The position numbers were made by a program, and so were the translations under genes. Below the pieces are notes generated by a model. The model was not told the DNA's origin, did no database searches, and saw nothing but the letters and a program-made list of their open reading frames with translations. A DNA stretch of 64,000 bases from Rhodobacteraceae bacterium UBA2776. GTDB lineage: Bacteria > Pseudomonadota > Alphaproteobacteria > Rhodobacterales > Rhodobacteraceae. The DNA lies in NCBI GenBank assembly GCA_002352425.1, contig DEIK01000074.1, forward strand, positions 1-64,000, written 5' to 3'. Of this stretch, positions 19,708 through 30,472 are shown one piece after another. Within the stretch, counting starts at the first letter, position 1; each line of letters opens with the position of its first letter.

Positions 19708-20895
19708 TTACTCCGTTAACAGCTCGCGAATAATGGCATTCAGCACGGGACGACCGCGTGGTGTGGTCATAAGTCGATTTTCAGAGACTTCTACCATGCC
19801 GATGTCGCCCAATTGAGCGATCATGTTGCTGTTTAAGGCAGAATGCGAAATGTTTCCATAACGAGTTAGATCTATCCCATCCGTAACCCGTAGACCCATC
19901 ATGAGATATTCATCAGCATGTTCAGCAGCAGATTGTGCTTGTCTGGGCAGTTCACCGTTACCTGCGGCCACGGACGCCAACCATGTTTGAGGATCTTTCG
20001 GGGATTCGGTGGCATAGCGTATCCCATTCAAAGTCAGTCTGCCGTGGGCTCCCGGGCCTATTCCAACGTAATCGCCGCATTGCCAGTAAATCAGGTTATG
20101 ACGCGATTCAGAGCCACTTTTGGCATGATTAGAGACTTCATAGGCGGTTAAACCTGTCGAAGTGCAGAGTCCTTGAGTGAGTTGATACATGTCAGCCGAA
20201 AGGTCTTCTTTTGGCAAACCGAGCAACCCACCAGCGGCCATTCTGTCGCCAAAGGCTGTGCCATCCTCGATTGTCAGTTGGTATAACGAAAGGTGATCGC
20301 CCGCCATGGCCAGCGCCTCGGTCAATTCAGATTCCCATTGGCTGAGCGTCTGATCCTGACGTGCGTAGATCAGATCAAAACTTATGCGTTCAAACAGGTT
20401 GGCAGCAGTGTCAAAGGCAGCTTTGGCCTCGGCCACTGTATGTAAGCGGCCCAAGCGACGCAGATCGTCGTCGTTCAGCGCCTGAATTCCGATCGAAACG
20501 CGATTTATGCCGGCGTCTTTGAACCCAGCAAAGCGGCCGGATTCAACCGAAGTTGGGTTGGCTTCGAGAGTGATTTCGATGTCATTACTAAGGGGCCATG
20601 TTTCGCGCACTTTGCGCAGTATTATCGCGACGGTATCGGGGTCCATCAAGCTGGGTGTGCCGCCACCGAAAAAAATTGACCGCAAGGGACGTTCGCCGGT
20701 TTCGATACCCAACCGGTCAATTTCGTTGCAATAGGCCAGTGCCCAAGCGGACTGATCAATGGATTTCGAAACATGTGAGTTAAAGTCACAATAGGGGCAT
20801 TTGGACTGACAAAACGGCCAATGAATATAGAGCCCGAAGCCGCCGTATTGCCAATCTTCAGGCAAAACAACCAGCGACCAGTTTAACAAAAGCAT
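19708..20895 (-). CDS. hemW: HemW-type radical SAM protein
   Basis: HemW is a radical SAM heme chaperone often misnamed coproporphyrinogen III oxidase. The protein has HWPFCQSKCPYCDFNSH, with the CX3CX2C iron-sulfur motif, then FFGGGTPSLM, the HemW-type C-terminal domain, and no HemN-specific N-terminal extension. It therefore fits HemW rather than HemN. The start is uncertain: the ATG used here overlaps rdgB by 38 nt and gives 395 residues, while a TTG at 20865 would give MPEDWQYGG and a more family-like length of about 385. Confidence 0.92.
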   Translation of the reverse strand: MLLLNWSLVVLPEDWQYGGFGLYIHWPFCQSKCPYCDFNSHVSKSIDQSAWALAYCNEIDRLGIETGERPLRSIFFGGGTPSLMDPDTVAIILRKVRETWPLSNDIEITLEANPTSVESGRFAGFKDAGINRVSIGIQALNDDDLRRLGRLHTVAEAKAAFDTAANLFERISFDLIYARQDQTLSQWESELTEALAMAGDHLSLYQLTIEDGTAFGDRMAAGGLLGLPKEDLSADMYQLTQGLCTSTGLTAYEVSNHAKSGSESRHNLIYWQCGDYVGIGPGAHGRLTLNGIRYATESPKDPQTWLASVAAGNGELPRQAQSAAEHADEYLMMGLRVTDGIDLTRYGNISHSALNSNMIAQLGDIGMVEVSENRLMTTPRGRPVLNAIIRELLTE

Positions 20896-21466
20896 CAGCG
20901 CGGTGGCTGATGTCTTTTTTGCGGGCGGGATCCATTTCGCCGAATGTCAGTGCTTCGCCATTGGGTAAAAACATGGGGTCGAACCCAAAGCCATTTTCGC
21001 CACGCATAGGCCAAACAAGACGGCCGTCCACGCGACCCTCAAAGACTTCGTCGTGTCCATCGGGCCATGCCAGGCACAGCGTGCAATTGAATGCTGCGGT
21101 TCGAGGTTCGGGGGACTGTTTTTCTTCTAGCAAGGTCCAGACCTTAGTCATCGCCATGGGAAAATCACGTCCCGTCGGCGTTTCTGCCCAATCTGCGGTG
21201 TAAACACCCGGTGCGCCGTTCAGTCCGTCGACGGTAATGCCGCTGTCGTCCGACAATGCAGGCATGCCGCTGGCTTTGGCTGCGAAATGTGCCTTGATCC
21301 GTGCGTTGGCTATGAATGTGTCTTGGTCCTCTACTGGTTCTTGCAGTCCAAGTTCGCCAGCCGAAGTGACTGTGGTGCCGAAAGGCTTCAGCAGCTCGGC
21401 GATCTCGACCAGTTTACCGGCGTTGTGGGTGGCGATGACCAACTTTTCTTCGGTAAAGCGACGCAT
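20858..21466 (-). CDS. rdgB: Non-canonical purine NTP pyrophosphatase (RdgB/HAM1)
   Basis: RdgB removes ITP, XTP and dITP from the nucleotide pool. The 202-residue protein has VIATHNAGKLVEIAELL at the N-terminus, the active-site segment ALSDDSGITVDGLNGAPGVY, and the C-terminal NGFGFDPMF plus DISHRADAF. Its ATG shares one nt with the rph stop, so the two are coupled. Confidence 0.96.
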   Translation of the reverse strand: MRRFTEEKLVIATHNAGKLVEIAELLKPFGTTVTSAGELGLQEPVEDQDTFIANARIKAHFAAKASGMPALSDDSGITVDGLNGAPGVYTADWAETPTGRDFPMAMTKVWTLLEEKQSPEPRTAAFNCTLCLAWPDGHDEVFEGRVDGRLVWPMRGENGFGFDPMFLPNGEALTFGEMDPARKKDISHRADAFVKLVAGCFA

Positions 21467-22176
21467 TAGGCTGTTGCTGCCTTTTGTGCGGCCATCAGTT
21501 CGCCAACGCCTTTTTCGGCCAAATCAAGTAGGCCGTTCATTTGATCACGCGAATAGGTGGAACCTTCTGCAGACATTTGGACTTCGATCATCTGACCATT
21601 GCCTAATAGAACGAAATTGCCGTCGACACCTGCTTCGGAATCTTCTGGATAATCCAGATCAAGTACGTTTTGACCAGCGTAAACGCCGCAGCTGACAGCG
21701 GCGACAGGATCAACCAAAGGATCGGAAATTACATCGCCCGCTTTCATCAGTTTATTGACCGCAAGACGCAGCGCGACCCAACCGCCAGTGATTGACGCGC
21801 AACGCGTGCCGCCATCGGCCTGAATAACATCGCAATCCACCGTGATTTGACGCTCGCCCAAAGCAACACGGTCAACACCCGCGCGCAATGAGCGGCCGAT
21901 TAGGCGCTGGATTTCCTGGGTGCGACCGGATTGGCCATTTTTGGCCTCGCGGCGCATCCGCGTGTTGGTGGCGCGGGGCAACATGCCATATTCGGCGGTG
22001 ACCCAACCCAACCCGGACCCCTTCAAAAACCGCGGCACACCTGGGTCGATTGTAGCGGTACACAGCACATGCGTATCGCCGCATTTGATCAGGCAAGAGC
22101 CCTCGGCGTGCTTGGTAATGCCGGTCTCGATTGAAACTGGCCGCATTTCGTCTACATTTCTACCTGAGGGGCGCAT
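21466..22176 (-). CDS. rph: Ribonuclease PH
   Basis: RNase PH is a phosphorolytic 3'-5' exoribonuclease that trims tRNA and other RNA 3' ends. The 236-residue protein has MRPSGR at the start, the RNA-binding RGNMPYS-equivalent segment [12 protein letters not shown], and [19 protein letters not shown], all typical. It starts the leftward rph-rdgB-hemW-DUF454 operon and is divergent from hrcA across 73 nt. Confidence 0.97.
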   Translation of the reverse strand: MRPSGRNVDEMRPVSIETGITKHAEGSCLIKCGDTHVLCTATIDPGVPRFLKGSGLGWVTAEYGMLPRATNTRMRREAKNGQSGRTQEIQRLIGRSLRAGVDRVALGERQITVDCDVIQADGGTRCASITGGWVALRLAVNKLMKAGDVISDPLVDPVAAVSCGVYAGQNVLDLDYPEDSEAGVDGNFVLLGNGQMIEVQMSAEGSTYSRDQMNGLLDLAEKGVGELMAAQKAATA

Positions 22177-22249
22177 GGTGTGTCCTTTGTTTATGGGTTA
22201 AGTACGAGATACCTGCGCCAATGTGCCAATAGCAACCTGAAAGTGCCTG

Positions 22250-23314
22250 ATGAGTGACGGTAGCGAAATATTCAACGACATGAACAGCCGCAGCCGCGAG
22301 GTGTTTCGGCTGGTGGTGAAAAGCTATCTGGAAACCGGTGGACCAATTGGGTCGCGCACTTTGACCCGCGCGATGGACGAAAAGGTGAGTGCTGCGACAA
22401 TCCGCAATGTGATGCAGGATCTAGAGCATTTGGGGTTGCTGGATTCGCCGCATATTTCGGCGGGGCGTATTCCGACGCAGCAAGGGTTGCGATTGTTTGT
22501 GGACGGATTGTTGGAGGTTGGTGATCCACAAATTGGCGATCGCCAAAAAATTGATGCTACTATGAAAGACGATCAAAGCGATGTCGCCACCATGCTTGAC
22601 CGTGTTGGCTCGGCTTTGTCGGGCATGACGCATGGCGCGAGCCTTGTTTTGACGCCAAAACATGAGGCGCCGATAAAACATGTTGAATTTGTAAGCCTTG
22701 CCCCGGATCGCGCACTTGTTGTGTTGGTCTTTGCCGACGGTCATGTTGAAAACCGCGTTTTCACGCCGGCCAAAGGCCAAACGCCATCATCCATGCGCGA
22801 GGCGGCGAATTTTCTGAATGCCTTGGCCGAAGGGCGAACCTTGACTGAGCTGCGGCACAGCATTGGTCACGACATTAAATCAAGACGTCAGGAAATCGAT
22901 TCTTTGGCCCGTGAGTTGGTCGAGAGCGGATTTGCGCTCTGGGATGATGAAAGCGCGAATTATGAGCGGTTGATTGTACGCGGCCGTGCGAATCTACTGA
23001 ATCAAGATGCCGAGGAGGCGGACCTTAATCGCATCCGCAGCCTGTTTGATGACCTAGAACGCAAGCGCGACATCGCCGAATTCCTTGAATTGACCGAGGA
23101 AGGCGAAGGTGTACGCATTTTTATTGGCTCTGAGAACAAATTATTTTCACTTTCGGGTAGCTCTTTGGTGGTTTCTCCTTATATGAACTCTGATCGCAAG
23201 ATTATTGGCGCGGTCGGGGTCATTGGCCCCACCCGTCTGAATTATGGACGTATCGTGCCGATTGTGGATTACACGGCGCAACTGGTTGGAAAGCTGATTT
23301 CGGATCAGGGCTAA
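22250..23314 (+). CDS. hrcA: Heat-inducible transcription repressor HrcA
   Basis: HrcA binds CIRCE operators and represses groESL or other chaperone genes in many bacteria. The 354-residue protein has the winged-helix segment REVFRLVVKSYLETGGPIGSR, the motif SAATIRNVMQDLEHLGLL, a GAF-like middle, and the C-terminal GAVGVIGPTRLNYGRIVPIV. No CIRCE copy was found near it, so it is probably acting elsewhere. grpE follows after 11 nt. Confidence 0.96.
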   Translation: MSDGSEIFNDMNSRSREVFRLVVKSYLETGGPIGSRTLTRAMDEKVSAATIRNVMQDLEHLGLLDSPHISAGRIPTQQGLRLFVDGLLEVGDPQIGDRQKIDATMKDDQSDVATMLDRVGSALSGMTHGASLVLTPKHEAPIKHVEFVSLAPDRALVVLVFADGHVENRVFTPAKGQTPSSMREAANFLNALAEGRTLTELRHSIGHDIKSRRQEIDSLARELVESGFALWDDESANYERLIVRGRANLLNQDAEEADLNRIRSLFDDLERKRDIAEFLELTEEGEGVRIFIGSENKLFSLSGSSLVVSPYMNSDRKIIGAVGVIGPTRLNYGRIVPIVDYTAQLVGKLISDQG

Positions 23315-23325
23315 GGAAAAGAAAA

Positions 23326-23889
23326 ATGGCAGACGCAAACAAAGAAGACTTTTTGGATGACATTGAATCGCTTGAGGCAGAACTGGACCGCATCGAAGAA
23401 GACGATGATGCGCTTGAGGTGGATGAGCTTGAGCAGCTGCGCGGTGAGCGTGACGAATTCAAAGACCGTTTTATGCGTGCCTTGGCGGATGCCGAAAATT
23501 CCCGCAAGCGCAGCGATCGTGATCGCCGTGAGGCGGAACAATATGGTGGCTCCAAATTGGCGCGCGACATGCTGCCAGTTTACGACAATATGAAGCGCGC
23601 ACTTGAGGCGGCAACTGAGGAACAACGTTCTGTGTCCGCCGGTTTGATTGAGGGCATCGAGTTAACCATGCGTGAATTGCTGAATGTGTTTTCCAAACAC
23701 GGCGTAACAATTATTGCCCCCGAAGTTGGCGAGCGATTTGATCCCAACATTCATGAATCCATGTTCGAAGCGCCGCTACCAGGTACCAAATCAGGTGACA
23801 TCATTCAGGTGGCAGCCGAAGGATTTATGTTGCACGATCGTTTGCTGCGCCCTGCGCAGGTTGGCGTTTCGTCGATGCCAAAGGCCTAG
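23326..23889 (+). CDS. grpE: Nucleotide exchange factor GrpE
   Basis: GrpE releases ADP from DnaK and acts as a thermosensor in the cycle. The 187-residue protein has a long acidic N-terminal coiled coil (residues about 5-90) followed by the beta-wing domain with HESMFEAPLPGTKSGDIIQVAAEGFMLHDRLLRPAQV (a family hallmark). It is co-transcribed with hrcA and overlaps the convergent mutS end by four nt. Confidence 0.96.
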   Translation: MADANKEDFLDDIESLEAELDRIEEDDDALEVDELEQLRGERDEFKDRFMRALADAENSRKRSDRDRREAEQYGGSKLARDMLPVYDNMKRALEAATEEQRSVSAGLIEGIELTMRELLNVFSKHGVTIIAPEVGERFDPNIHESMFEAPLPGTKSGDIIQVAAEGFMLHDRLLRPAQVGVSSMPKA

Positions 23890-26534
23890 GATTCCAGGGT
23901 TTTCAACTCGTACAACAAGGCCAACGCGTCTTTGGGTGTTAGATCATCTGGCATGATGGCGCGCAGCCTGGTTTCGATCTTGGAGTCTTTGATTTGGACA
24001 GGGGCTGGTGCCGGGGTGGTTGAAAACAACGGTAAATCGTCGATCAACGCCTTTTGGCCAACCTTGCCTTCGCGTTCGCCTTTTTCCAGCATTTCCAACA
24101 CGATACGTGCGCGTTCGACCACGCTTTCGGGCAGGCCAGCCAATCGGGCAACCTGCACACCGTAGGATCGGTCAGCAGCACCTTTTTTGACCTCGTGTAG
24201 GAAAATCACCTCACCTTCCCATTCCTTCACCGTAACGGTCGCGTTTTCGACGCCGCCCAGTTTGTCCGAAAGGGCGGTCATTTCATGGTAGTGGGTGGCG
24301 AACAATGCGCGGCATTGGTTTGCGTCGTGCAAATGCTCTAACGTCGCCCATGCGATGGACAGCCCGTCATAAGTCGCAGTCCCGCGGCCAATTTCATCCA
24401 GAATGACCAAAGCGCGATCGTCTGCTTGATTCAAAATCGCAGCGGTTTCGACCATCTCCACCATGAATGTTGAACGTCCGCGAGCCAGATCATCAGACGC
24501 TCCAACGCGGCTAAATAATTGTGACACCAACCCGATATGGGCGCGATTTGCAGGGACATATGATCCAATTTGCCCCAACAATGCGATTAAGGCGTTTTGC
24601 CGTAGGAACGTGGATTTACCGGCCATGTTTGGACCCGTTAGCAGCCAGATATCGGCGCCCGCGCTGCCGTTAGCCAGAATGCAGTCGTTCGCAATGAATG
24701 GCGCGCCACCTTGTTTGCGCAGGGCCTGTTCAACAACGGGATGACGGCCACCTTCAATTTCAAAGGCGCGACTGTCGTCGATGGTTGGTTTGCACCAGCT
24801 TTCCCCCGCCGCCAGATCAGCAAAGGCACAGGACAAATCAATTTCCGAGAGCGCTTTGGCAGCCAGCCCAATCGGGCCTGATTGTTCCAAAATGGCGGCA
24901 TTTATGCTAGAATAGAGCCGCTTTTCGATCTCAAGCGCTCTGTTGCCGGCGTTCAGGATTTTGGTTTCCATTTCGGACAGAGGCACTGTGGTGAACCGCA
25001 CAGCGTTGGCTGTGGTTTGTCGGTGGATAAATGTTTCTGACAGCGGCGCGGACAGCATTTTTTCGGCATGAGTGGCCGTGGTTTCAATGAAGTATCCCAA
25101 AACATTGTTGTGCTTGATTTTAAGCGCAGAAATGCCGGTTTGTTCGACAAATTCGCGCTGCATTCCGGCAATGACGCTGCGCCCCTCATCGCGTAAGGTG
25201 CGGGCCTCGTCTAACTCGGCATCATACCCAGGCGCAATAAATCCGCCGTCACGCATCAAGATGGGTGGATCAGCGACCAATGATTGATCAAGCAGTTCGA
25301 GCAAAGCTTCGTGTCCGGCGAGAGATTTGGCAGCATCCGCCAATGTGGCTGCGATCTCTAGCCCGCCAATGCGCTCTGCAATAGCCTGTGCTTGTGCCAA
25401 CCCGTCCCGAATGGCTGTCAAATCCCGTGGTCCACCGCGATCCAGTCCAAGACGTGAAATTGCGCGGTCCATGTCGGGGCATTTACGGAGATCGTCGCGC
25501 AAATCAGTCCTCAAGGCGGCTTGAGTCAGCATCGAGGTAACAGCATCTTGCCGCGCATGGATCTCGCTTAGGTTTCTAGAGGGGCTGGACACGCGCCGTT
25601 CTAGCAATCGACCACCGCCTGCTGTGATTGTGCGGTCGATTACCGCGAGCAGCGAGCCATCTCGCCCACCGGACATGCTCCGCGTCAATTCCAGATTGCG
25701 CCGCGTTGCTGCATCAATTTGCATCGCGCCTTCTGAGGATTCCCGAATGGGTGTGCGCAGCAAAGGCAGTTGGCCTTTTTGGGTGATATCAAGCCAGTCA
25801 ACAATCGCACCCATCGCCGAGTTTTCAGCACGGTTGAATTGCCCAAAGGATTCAAGTGTGCTGACTTTGAACAGTTCCATCAAGCGCTTTTCGGCGGCCG
25901 TGCTGTCAAAGCTGGCGCTAGAGAGCGCGGTTAAAGAAATACCCAATTCAGTCACTAACTCGGCCAAATCGGCCTCATTTTGCTGCGTTACGACCAGTTC
26001 ACGAGGCGTCAGGCGCGCCAACTCGGGGCCTAGACGGACACGCGGACAGGGCATGACGTGAAAGACGCCTGTTGAAATATCAACCCAAGCCAATGCGCCC
26101 TGATCACGAACCTCGGAATAGGCCGCCAGATAGTTGTGCCGCCGAGCATCCAGCAGAGAATCTTCTGTCAAAGTACCAGGCGTGACCAATCTTACGACTT
26201 CACGGTGCACGACGGATTTGGCACCGCGTTTTTTCGCTTCGGCGGGGTCTTCCATCTGCTCACAAACGGCGACCCGAAACCCTTTGCGGATCAGCGTCAG
26301 GAAGTAGCCCTCAGCGGCCCGTACGGGAACGCCGCACATGGGAATATCTTCGCCCATATGTTTGCCACGTTTGGTCAGTGCGATATCAAGTGCGGTCGCA
26401 GCCGCGACAGCATCGTCGAAAAACATCTCATAGAAGTCACCCATCCGGTAGAACAATAGCGCGTCTTGATAGTCGGCCTTGATCTCCAGAAATTGGGCCA
26501 TCATTGGTGTGACGGATGCCTTGGCGATATTCAT
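23886..26534 (-). CDS. mutS: DNA mismatch repair protein MutS
   Basis: MutS recognises base mismatches and small loops and recruits MutL. At 882 residues it is full length. The N-terminal mismatch-binding domain has YRMGDFYEMFFDDA with the Phe-X-Glu motif, and the C-terminal ATPase has GPNMAGKSTFLRQ and LVILDEIGRGTATYDGLSIAW. The mutL partner is not in the window. It is divergent from the malic enzyme gene across about 130 nt with no recognisable control element. Confidence 0.97.
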   Translation of the reverse strand: MNIAKASVTPMMAQFLEIKADYQDALLFYRMGDFYEMFFDDAVAAATALDIALTKRGKHMGEDIPMCGVPVRAAEGYFLTLIRKGFRVAVCEQMEDPAEAKKRGAKSVVHREVVRLVTPGTLTEDSLLDARRHNYLAAYSEVRDQGALAWVDISTGVFHVMPCPRVRLGPELARLTPRELVVTQQNEADLAELVTELGISLTALSSASFDSTAAEKRLMELFKVSTLESFGQFNRAENSAMGAIVDWLDITQKGQLPLLRTPIRESSEGAMQIDAATRRNLELTRSMSGGRDGSLLAVIDRTITAGGGRLLERRVSSPSRNLSEIHARQDAVTSMLTQAALRTDLRDDLRKCPDMDRAISRLGLDRGGPRDLTAIRDGLAQAQAIAERIGGLEIAATLADAAKSLAGHEALLELLDQSLVADPPILMRDGGFIAPGYDAELDEARTLRDEGRSVIAGMQREFVEQTGISALKIKHNNVLGYFIETTATHAEKMLSAPLSETFIHRQTTANAVRFTTVPLSEMETKILNAGNRALEIEKRLYSSINAAILEQSGPIGLAAKALSEIDLSCAFADLAAGESWCKPTIDDSRAFEIEGGRHPVVEQALRKQGGAPFIANDCILANGSAGADIWLLTGPNMAGKSTFLRQNALIALLGQIGSYVPANRAHIGLVSQLFSRVGASDDLARGRSTFMVEMVETAAILNQADDRALVILDEIGRGTATYDGLSIAWATLEHLHDANQCRALFATHYHEMTALSDKLGGVENATVTVKEWEGEVIFLHEVKKGAADRSYGVQVARLAGLPESVVERARIVLEMLEKGEREGKVGQKALIDDLPLFSTTPAPAPVQIKDSKIETRLRAIMPDDLTPKDALALLYELKTLES

Positions 26535-26663
26535 GTAACCCCCCGGTTTTTACACGGGTGATCATACGTATTGCCCCGCCATTGTGAAACCCTTGATACG
26601 CAGGATGTTGTTACGGGCGGCAATCAGCGGTATTGAGGTATAAATACAATTGGGATCCAGATT

Positions 26664-28922
26664 ATGTCGAAAAATTCAAAAGTCACCGCAGAAGAGGCGC
26701 TCGCCTATCATCTTGAGCCGAAGCCCGGCAAATTTGAGATTAAGGCGAGCAAGCCGATGACAACGCAACGCGATTTGTCACTGGCCTATAGCCCCGGTGT
26801 GGCCGTTCCCGTGGAAGCAATCGCAGAGAACCCTGAAACGGCATATGATTATACGAATAAGGGAAATTTGGTTGCGGTTGTCACCAATGGTACTGCCATT
26901 TTGGGCATGGGTAATCTAGGCGCGTTGGCGTCAAAACCTGTAATGGAAGGCAAGGCTGTTTTGTTCAAACGCTTTGCCGACGTTAATTCGATCGACATCG
27001 AATTGGACACCGAAGACCCTGATGAATTCATCAATGCGGTGCGCCTTATGGGGCCGACATTTGGCGGGATTAACCTTGAGGATATCAAGGCACCGGAATG
27101 TTTTATCATAGAGCAGCGTTTAAAAGAAGAAATGGACATTCCTGTTTTCCACGATGATCAACATGGAACGGCTGTGATTTGTGCTGCTGGATTGATGAAT
27201 GCGCTGCACCTGTCAGGAAAGAAAATTGAAGATTGTCGTATTGTTGTGAATGGTGCCGGCGCTGCTGGGATCGCTTGTATTGAGTTGATCAAGTCGATGG
27301 GCGCGCTACATGACAACTGCATTTTGTGTGACACAAAAGGGGTGATTTTTCAGGGTCGTGAAGAGGGTATGAACCAGTGGAAATCTGCTCATGCTGCCAA
27401 TACCGAATTGCGTACTTTAGACGAGGCAATGGTGAACGCTGACGTGTTTCTTGGGGTTTCTGTTAAGGGGGCCGTGACGCCAGAAATGGTCTCTAACATG
27501 GCGCATGACCCTGTTATTTTTGCCATGGCCAACCCAGATCCCGAGATTACCCCAGAAGAGGCACATGCCGTTCGCGAGGACGCCATCGTTGCGACGGGAC
27601 GTTCAGATTACCCAAATCAGGTGAATAACGTGCTGGGTTTTCCCTACTTGTTTCGGGGTGCGTTGGATATCAACGCGCGCGCTATCAACGATGAAATGAA
27701 GATCGCCTGTGCCCGCGCGCTGGCCGATTTGGCACGCGAAGATGTGCCGGATGAGGTGGCGATGGCCTATGGGCGCAATCTGACGTTTGGGCGGGATTAT
27801 ATCATCCCTGCCCCGTTTGATCCGCGTTTGATTTATCGCATTCCGCCAGCTGTGGCCAAAGCTGGCATGGACACGGGCGTCGCACGTCGCCCGATTGTCG
27901 ACATTCATGGCTATGAGGAATCGCTTAAAGCGCGACTTGACCCGACCGCTTCGATCCTGCGGGGCATTCACGCCCGCGCCAAGGCGGCGCAGCGAAGGAT
28001 GATCTTTGCCGAAGGTGACGATGTGCGTGTTTTGCGCGCAGCGGTTGCCTATCAGCGCGCCGGTTTGGGTCAGGCGCTGGTTGTTGGTCGCGAACCTGAT
28101 GTGAAGGCCAAATTGGAGGCTGCCGGTATGGCGGATGCAGTGAGTGAACTTGAAGTGGTGAACGCCGCGAATTCCAAACACCTGCCCGCTTACAAGGCGT
28201 TTCTTTATGAGCGGCTTCAACGCAAAGGGCATGACAGGGCGGATATTCACAGACTCGCGGCCCGTGATCGCCATGTGTTTTCGGCACTGATGTTGGCACA
28301 TGGCCATGGCGATGGGTTGGTGACGGGCGCGACCCGTAAATCTGCCTACGTGTTGGAGCTGATCAACCATGTCTTTGATGCCTCGGCAAAAGATGGGGCT
28401 GTTGGGGTAACGGCTGTGCTAAAAGGCGGCAAAATCGTGCTGATTTCAGACACCTTGGTACATGAATGGCCCGATACAGAAGATTTGGCAACGATTGCCG
28501 AGCGCGGCGCAGATGTGGCCAGATCCTTAGGATTAGAGCCGCGTGTAGCTTTTGTCAGCTTCTCTACGTTTGGCTATCCGGTGTCGGAACGGGCAGAAAA
28601 AATGCACCTTGCGCCAGATGTTTTAGCCAAGCGTGGGGTTACCTTTGAATATGAAGGTGAGATGACGGTTGATGTGGCGCTGAACGCGCAAGCGATGGCG
28701 CAATATCCGTTTAGTCGCTTGACGGGTCCAGCCAATGTTTTGGTGGTTCCGGCGCGGCATTCGGCGTCGATCTCGGTCAAATTGATGCAGGAAATGGCGG
28801 GAGCGACGGTGATTGGGCCTATCCTGACGGGCATTGATGCGTCGATCCAGATCTGCTCGACTGTTTCGACATCGAACGACATTTTGAACATGGCCGTTTT
28901 GGCCGCCTGTAAGGTAGGTTAG
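26664..28922 (+). CDS. maeB: NADP-dependent malic enzyme with phosphotransacetylase-like domain
   Basis: This 752-residue enzyme converts malate to pyruvate and CO2 with NADP+ reduction. The first about 430 residues are the malic enzyme domains (SLAYSPGVAVPV, FHDDQHGTAVICAAGLMNAL, VNGAGAAGIACIEL). The last about 320 residues resemble phosphate acetyltransferase, which in this two-domain class is thought to be regulatory, responding to acetyl-CoA, rather than catalytic. A PfkB sugar kinase gene starts immediately after the stop. Confidence 0.95.
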   Translation: MSKNSKVTAEEALAYHLEPKPGKFEIKASKPMTTQRDLSLAYSPGVAVPVEAIAENPETAYDYTNKGNLVAVVTNGTAILGMGNLGALASKPVMEGKAVLFKRFADVNSIDIELDTEDPDEFINAVRLMGPTFGGINLEDIKAPECFIIEQRLKEEMDIPVFHDDQHGTAVICAAGLMNALHLSGKKIEDCRIVVNGAGAAGIACIELIKSMGALHDNCILCDTKGVIFQGREEGMNQWKSAHAANTELRTLDEAMVNADVFLGVSVKGAVTPEMVSNMAHDPVIFAMANPDPEITPEEAHAVREDAIVATGRSDYPNQVNNVLGFPYLFRGALDINARAINDEMKIACARALADLAREDVPDEVAMAYGRNLTFGRDYIIPAPFDPRLIYRIPPAVAKAGMDTGVARRPIVDIHGYEESLKARLDPTASILRGIHARAKAAQRRMIFAEGDDVRVLRAAVAYQRAGLGQALVVGREPDVKAKLEAAGMADAVSELEVVNAANSKHLPAYKAFLYERLQRKGHDRADIHRLAARDRHVFSALMLAHGHGDGLVTGATRKSAYVLELINHVFDASAKDGAVGVTAVLKGGKIVLISDTLVHEWPDTEDLATIAERGADVARSLGLEPRVAFVSFSTFGYPVSERAEKMHLAPDVLAKRGVTFEYEGEMTVDVALNAQAMAQYPFSRLTGPANVLVVPARHSASISVKLMQEMAGATVIGPILTGIDASIQICSTVSTSNDILNMAVLAACKVG

Positions 28923-29807
28923 ATGACAATTTTTAACCTTGGATCGATCAATGCAGATCATATCTACAGGGTTGAGCATTTACCGAATCCGGGGGAAACG
29001 CTGTCGGCCAGCAGTTTCGTAACGGGGTTGGGTGGCAAGGGCATTAATCAATCGGTGGCGGCATCTTTGGCAGGGTCGGATGTTGTCCACATCGGTGCCG
29101 TGGGTCTTGATGGGGCTTGGGCGGTTGATCAGATTTCCGGCTACGGGATTGATACGCGATTTATCGACCGGATTGAGACACCAACAGGTCATGCCATCGT
29201 GAATGTTGATCAAGGTGGTGAAAATGCGATTGTCATTTTTTCCGGCGCAAACAATTGCCAGAGCATTGAGCAAATTCAAGCGGCGCTGGGCGGCGCTAAG
29301 GCCGGTGACATTTTGTTGTTGCAGAATGAAACTGACCTTCAGGCTGAAGCAGCGCGTATTGCGCGAGGGCTTGGGATGAAGGTGATCTACTCTGCTGCTC
29401 CATTTTCCGTTGAGGCGGTGAAAGGTGTGTTGGATAACGTATCTGTTTTGATGATGAACAAAGTAGAATCAGAGCAGCTTTGCGCAAGGTTAGAGACTGT
29501 TTTGTTTGATTTACCCGTATCTGACATCGTTGTAACCAAGGGATCTGATGGCGCTGATTGGTTGTGCCCTGCAACGGGTAAGACCCTTAACGTCGCTTCG
29601 TTTCCAGTCACGGCGATTGACACCACGGCAGCGGGTGACACGTTTGCAGGGTATTTTGCTGCGGGCCTTGACCAAGGGCAAAGCATTCAGGACGCGATGA
29701 TGCTGGGGTCAGCGGCAGCGGCCATAAAAGTGACACGCAAAGGCACCGCTGATGCGATCCCAATGCGAGCCGAGATTGATGCCTTTTTGAAAGAAAACCG
29801 TTCCTAG
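28923..29807 (+). CDS. PfkB family carbohydrate kinase (ribokinase-like)
   Basis: This 294-residue kinase starts with [24 protein letters not shown] and has [12 protein letters not shown], both typical of ribokinase. The C-terminal catalytic motif [13 protein letters not shown] includes the base Asp and the anion hole. Ribose or another pentose or nucleoside is likely, but no transporter or other sugar genes are adjacent. It follows maeB without a gap and may be read from the same transcript. Its stop overlaps the convergent msrA by four nt. Confidence 0.9.
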   Translation: MTIFNLGSINADHIYRVEHLPNPGETLSASSFVTGLGGKGINQSVAASLAGSDVVHIGAVGLDGAWAVDQISGYGIDTRFIDRIETPTGHAIVNVDQGGENAIVIFSGANNCQSIEQIQAALGGAKAGDILLLQNETDLQAEAARIARGLGMKVIYSAAPFSVEAVKGVLDNVSVLMMNKVESEQLCARLETVLFDLPVSDIVVTKGSDGADWLCPATGKTLNVASFPVTAIDTTAAGDTFAGYFAAGLDQGQSIQDAMMLGSAAAAIKVTRKGTADAIPMRAEIDAFLKENRS

Positions 29808-30472
29808 TGCGAATTTGCGAATGGTGCTGCTTTGCCCCATAGTTTGCGAACCTTAGCGTCACGACCACAGGCTTTGCGATAAGCTTTGTACGCGGAGGAT
29901 TGGCGTTTGGGCCCGAACCGCGTCACAACCAGCTTGGTCCCTTTGTAGTAGTTCTGATGATAAGCTTCGGCATCATAGAACTGCTTGGCGGTCAAAACCG
30001 GCGTTGCGATTTTTTGACCAAGGTCTTTGGCTGCTTGGGCAATGGCGGCGGTAGCCGTTGATTTTTGGCCTTCATTAGAGACGAATATGGCTGTTTTATA
30101 GGGGCTACCACGGTCGCAGAATTGGCCACCAGCGTCGGTGGGATCAATTGACCTTAGAAACAAGTTCAGCAAAGTTGCATAGCTGACTTTGCCGGAGTCG
30201 TAGGTGATTTTTACCGCTTCAAAATGCCCTGTGCCGCCGCGACCGACCTGTTTGTAAGTTGGGTTTTTGGTGGTGCCGCCTGTGTAGCCGGACACGGCCT
30301 CAATCACGCCAGGGACGCCTTCGAAATCGGATTCAACGCACCAAAAACACCCACCAGCCACCACCATGGTTTCAGTTTTGCCCGCATGGGCCTGTGTGCA
30401 ATTTAGTGACAGGCCTATGACGATCGCGATAAGTAGGGCCAATGGTTTCATTTGGTTGATTGATAAATGCAT
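29804..30472 (-). CDS. msrA: Exported peptide-methionine (S)-S-oxide reductase MsrA
   Basis: MsrA reduces methionine-S-sulfoxide in oxidised proteins. The 222-residue protein carries an N-terminal signal peptide (hydrophobic [13 protein letters not shown], probable cleavage after AHA), so it should act in the periplasm. The catalytic motif GCFWC has its nucleophile at Cys42. [16 protein letters not shown] and AEAYHQNYY segments confirm the family. The ATG at 30472 is preferred because GGAG lies eight nt upstream; an in-frame ATG at 30499 lacks that. The stop overlaps the kinase gene. Confidence 0.93.
   Translation of the reverse strand: MHLSINQMKPLALLIAIVIGLSLNCTQAHAGKTETMVVAGGCFWCVESDFEGVPGVIEAVSGYTGGTTKNPTYKQVGRGGTGHFEAVKITYDSGKVSYATLLNLFLRSIDPTDAGGQFCDRGSPYKTAIFVSNEGQKSTATAAIAQAAKDLGQKIATPVLTAKQFYDAEAYHQNYYKGTKLVVTRFGPKRQSSAYKAYRKACGRDAKVRKLWGKAAPFANSH

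Noticed and set aside
22177..22249. Search for a CIRCE operator in front of hrcA
   Set aside because: No TTAGCACTC / GAGTGCTAA inverted repeat was found in the rph-hrcA gap.
27603..28370. Open frame (255 codons) on the minus strand inside maeB
   Set aside because: Antisense shadow of a clear malic enzyme; low-complexity His/Arg-rich translation.
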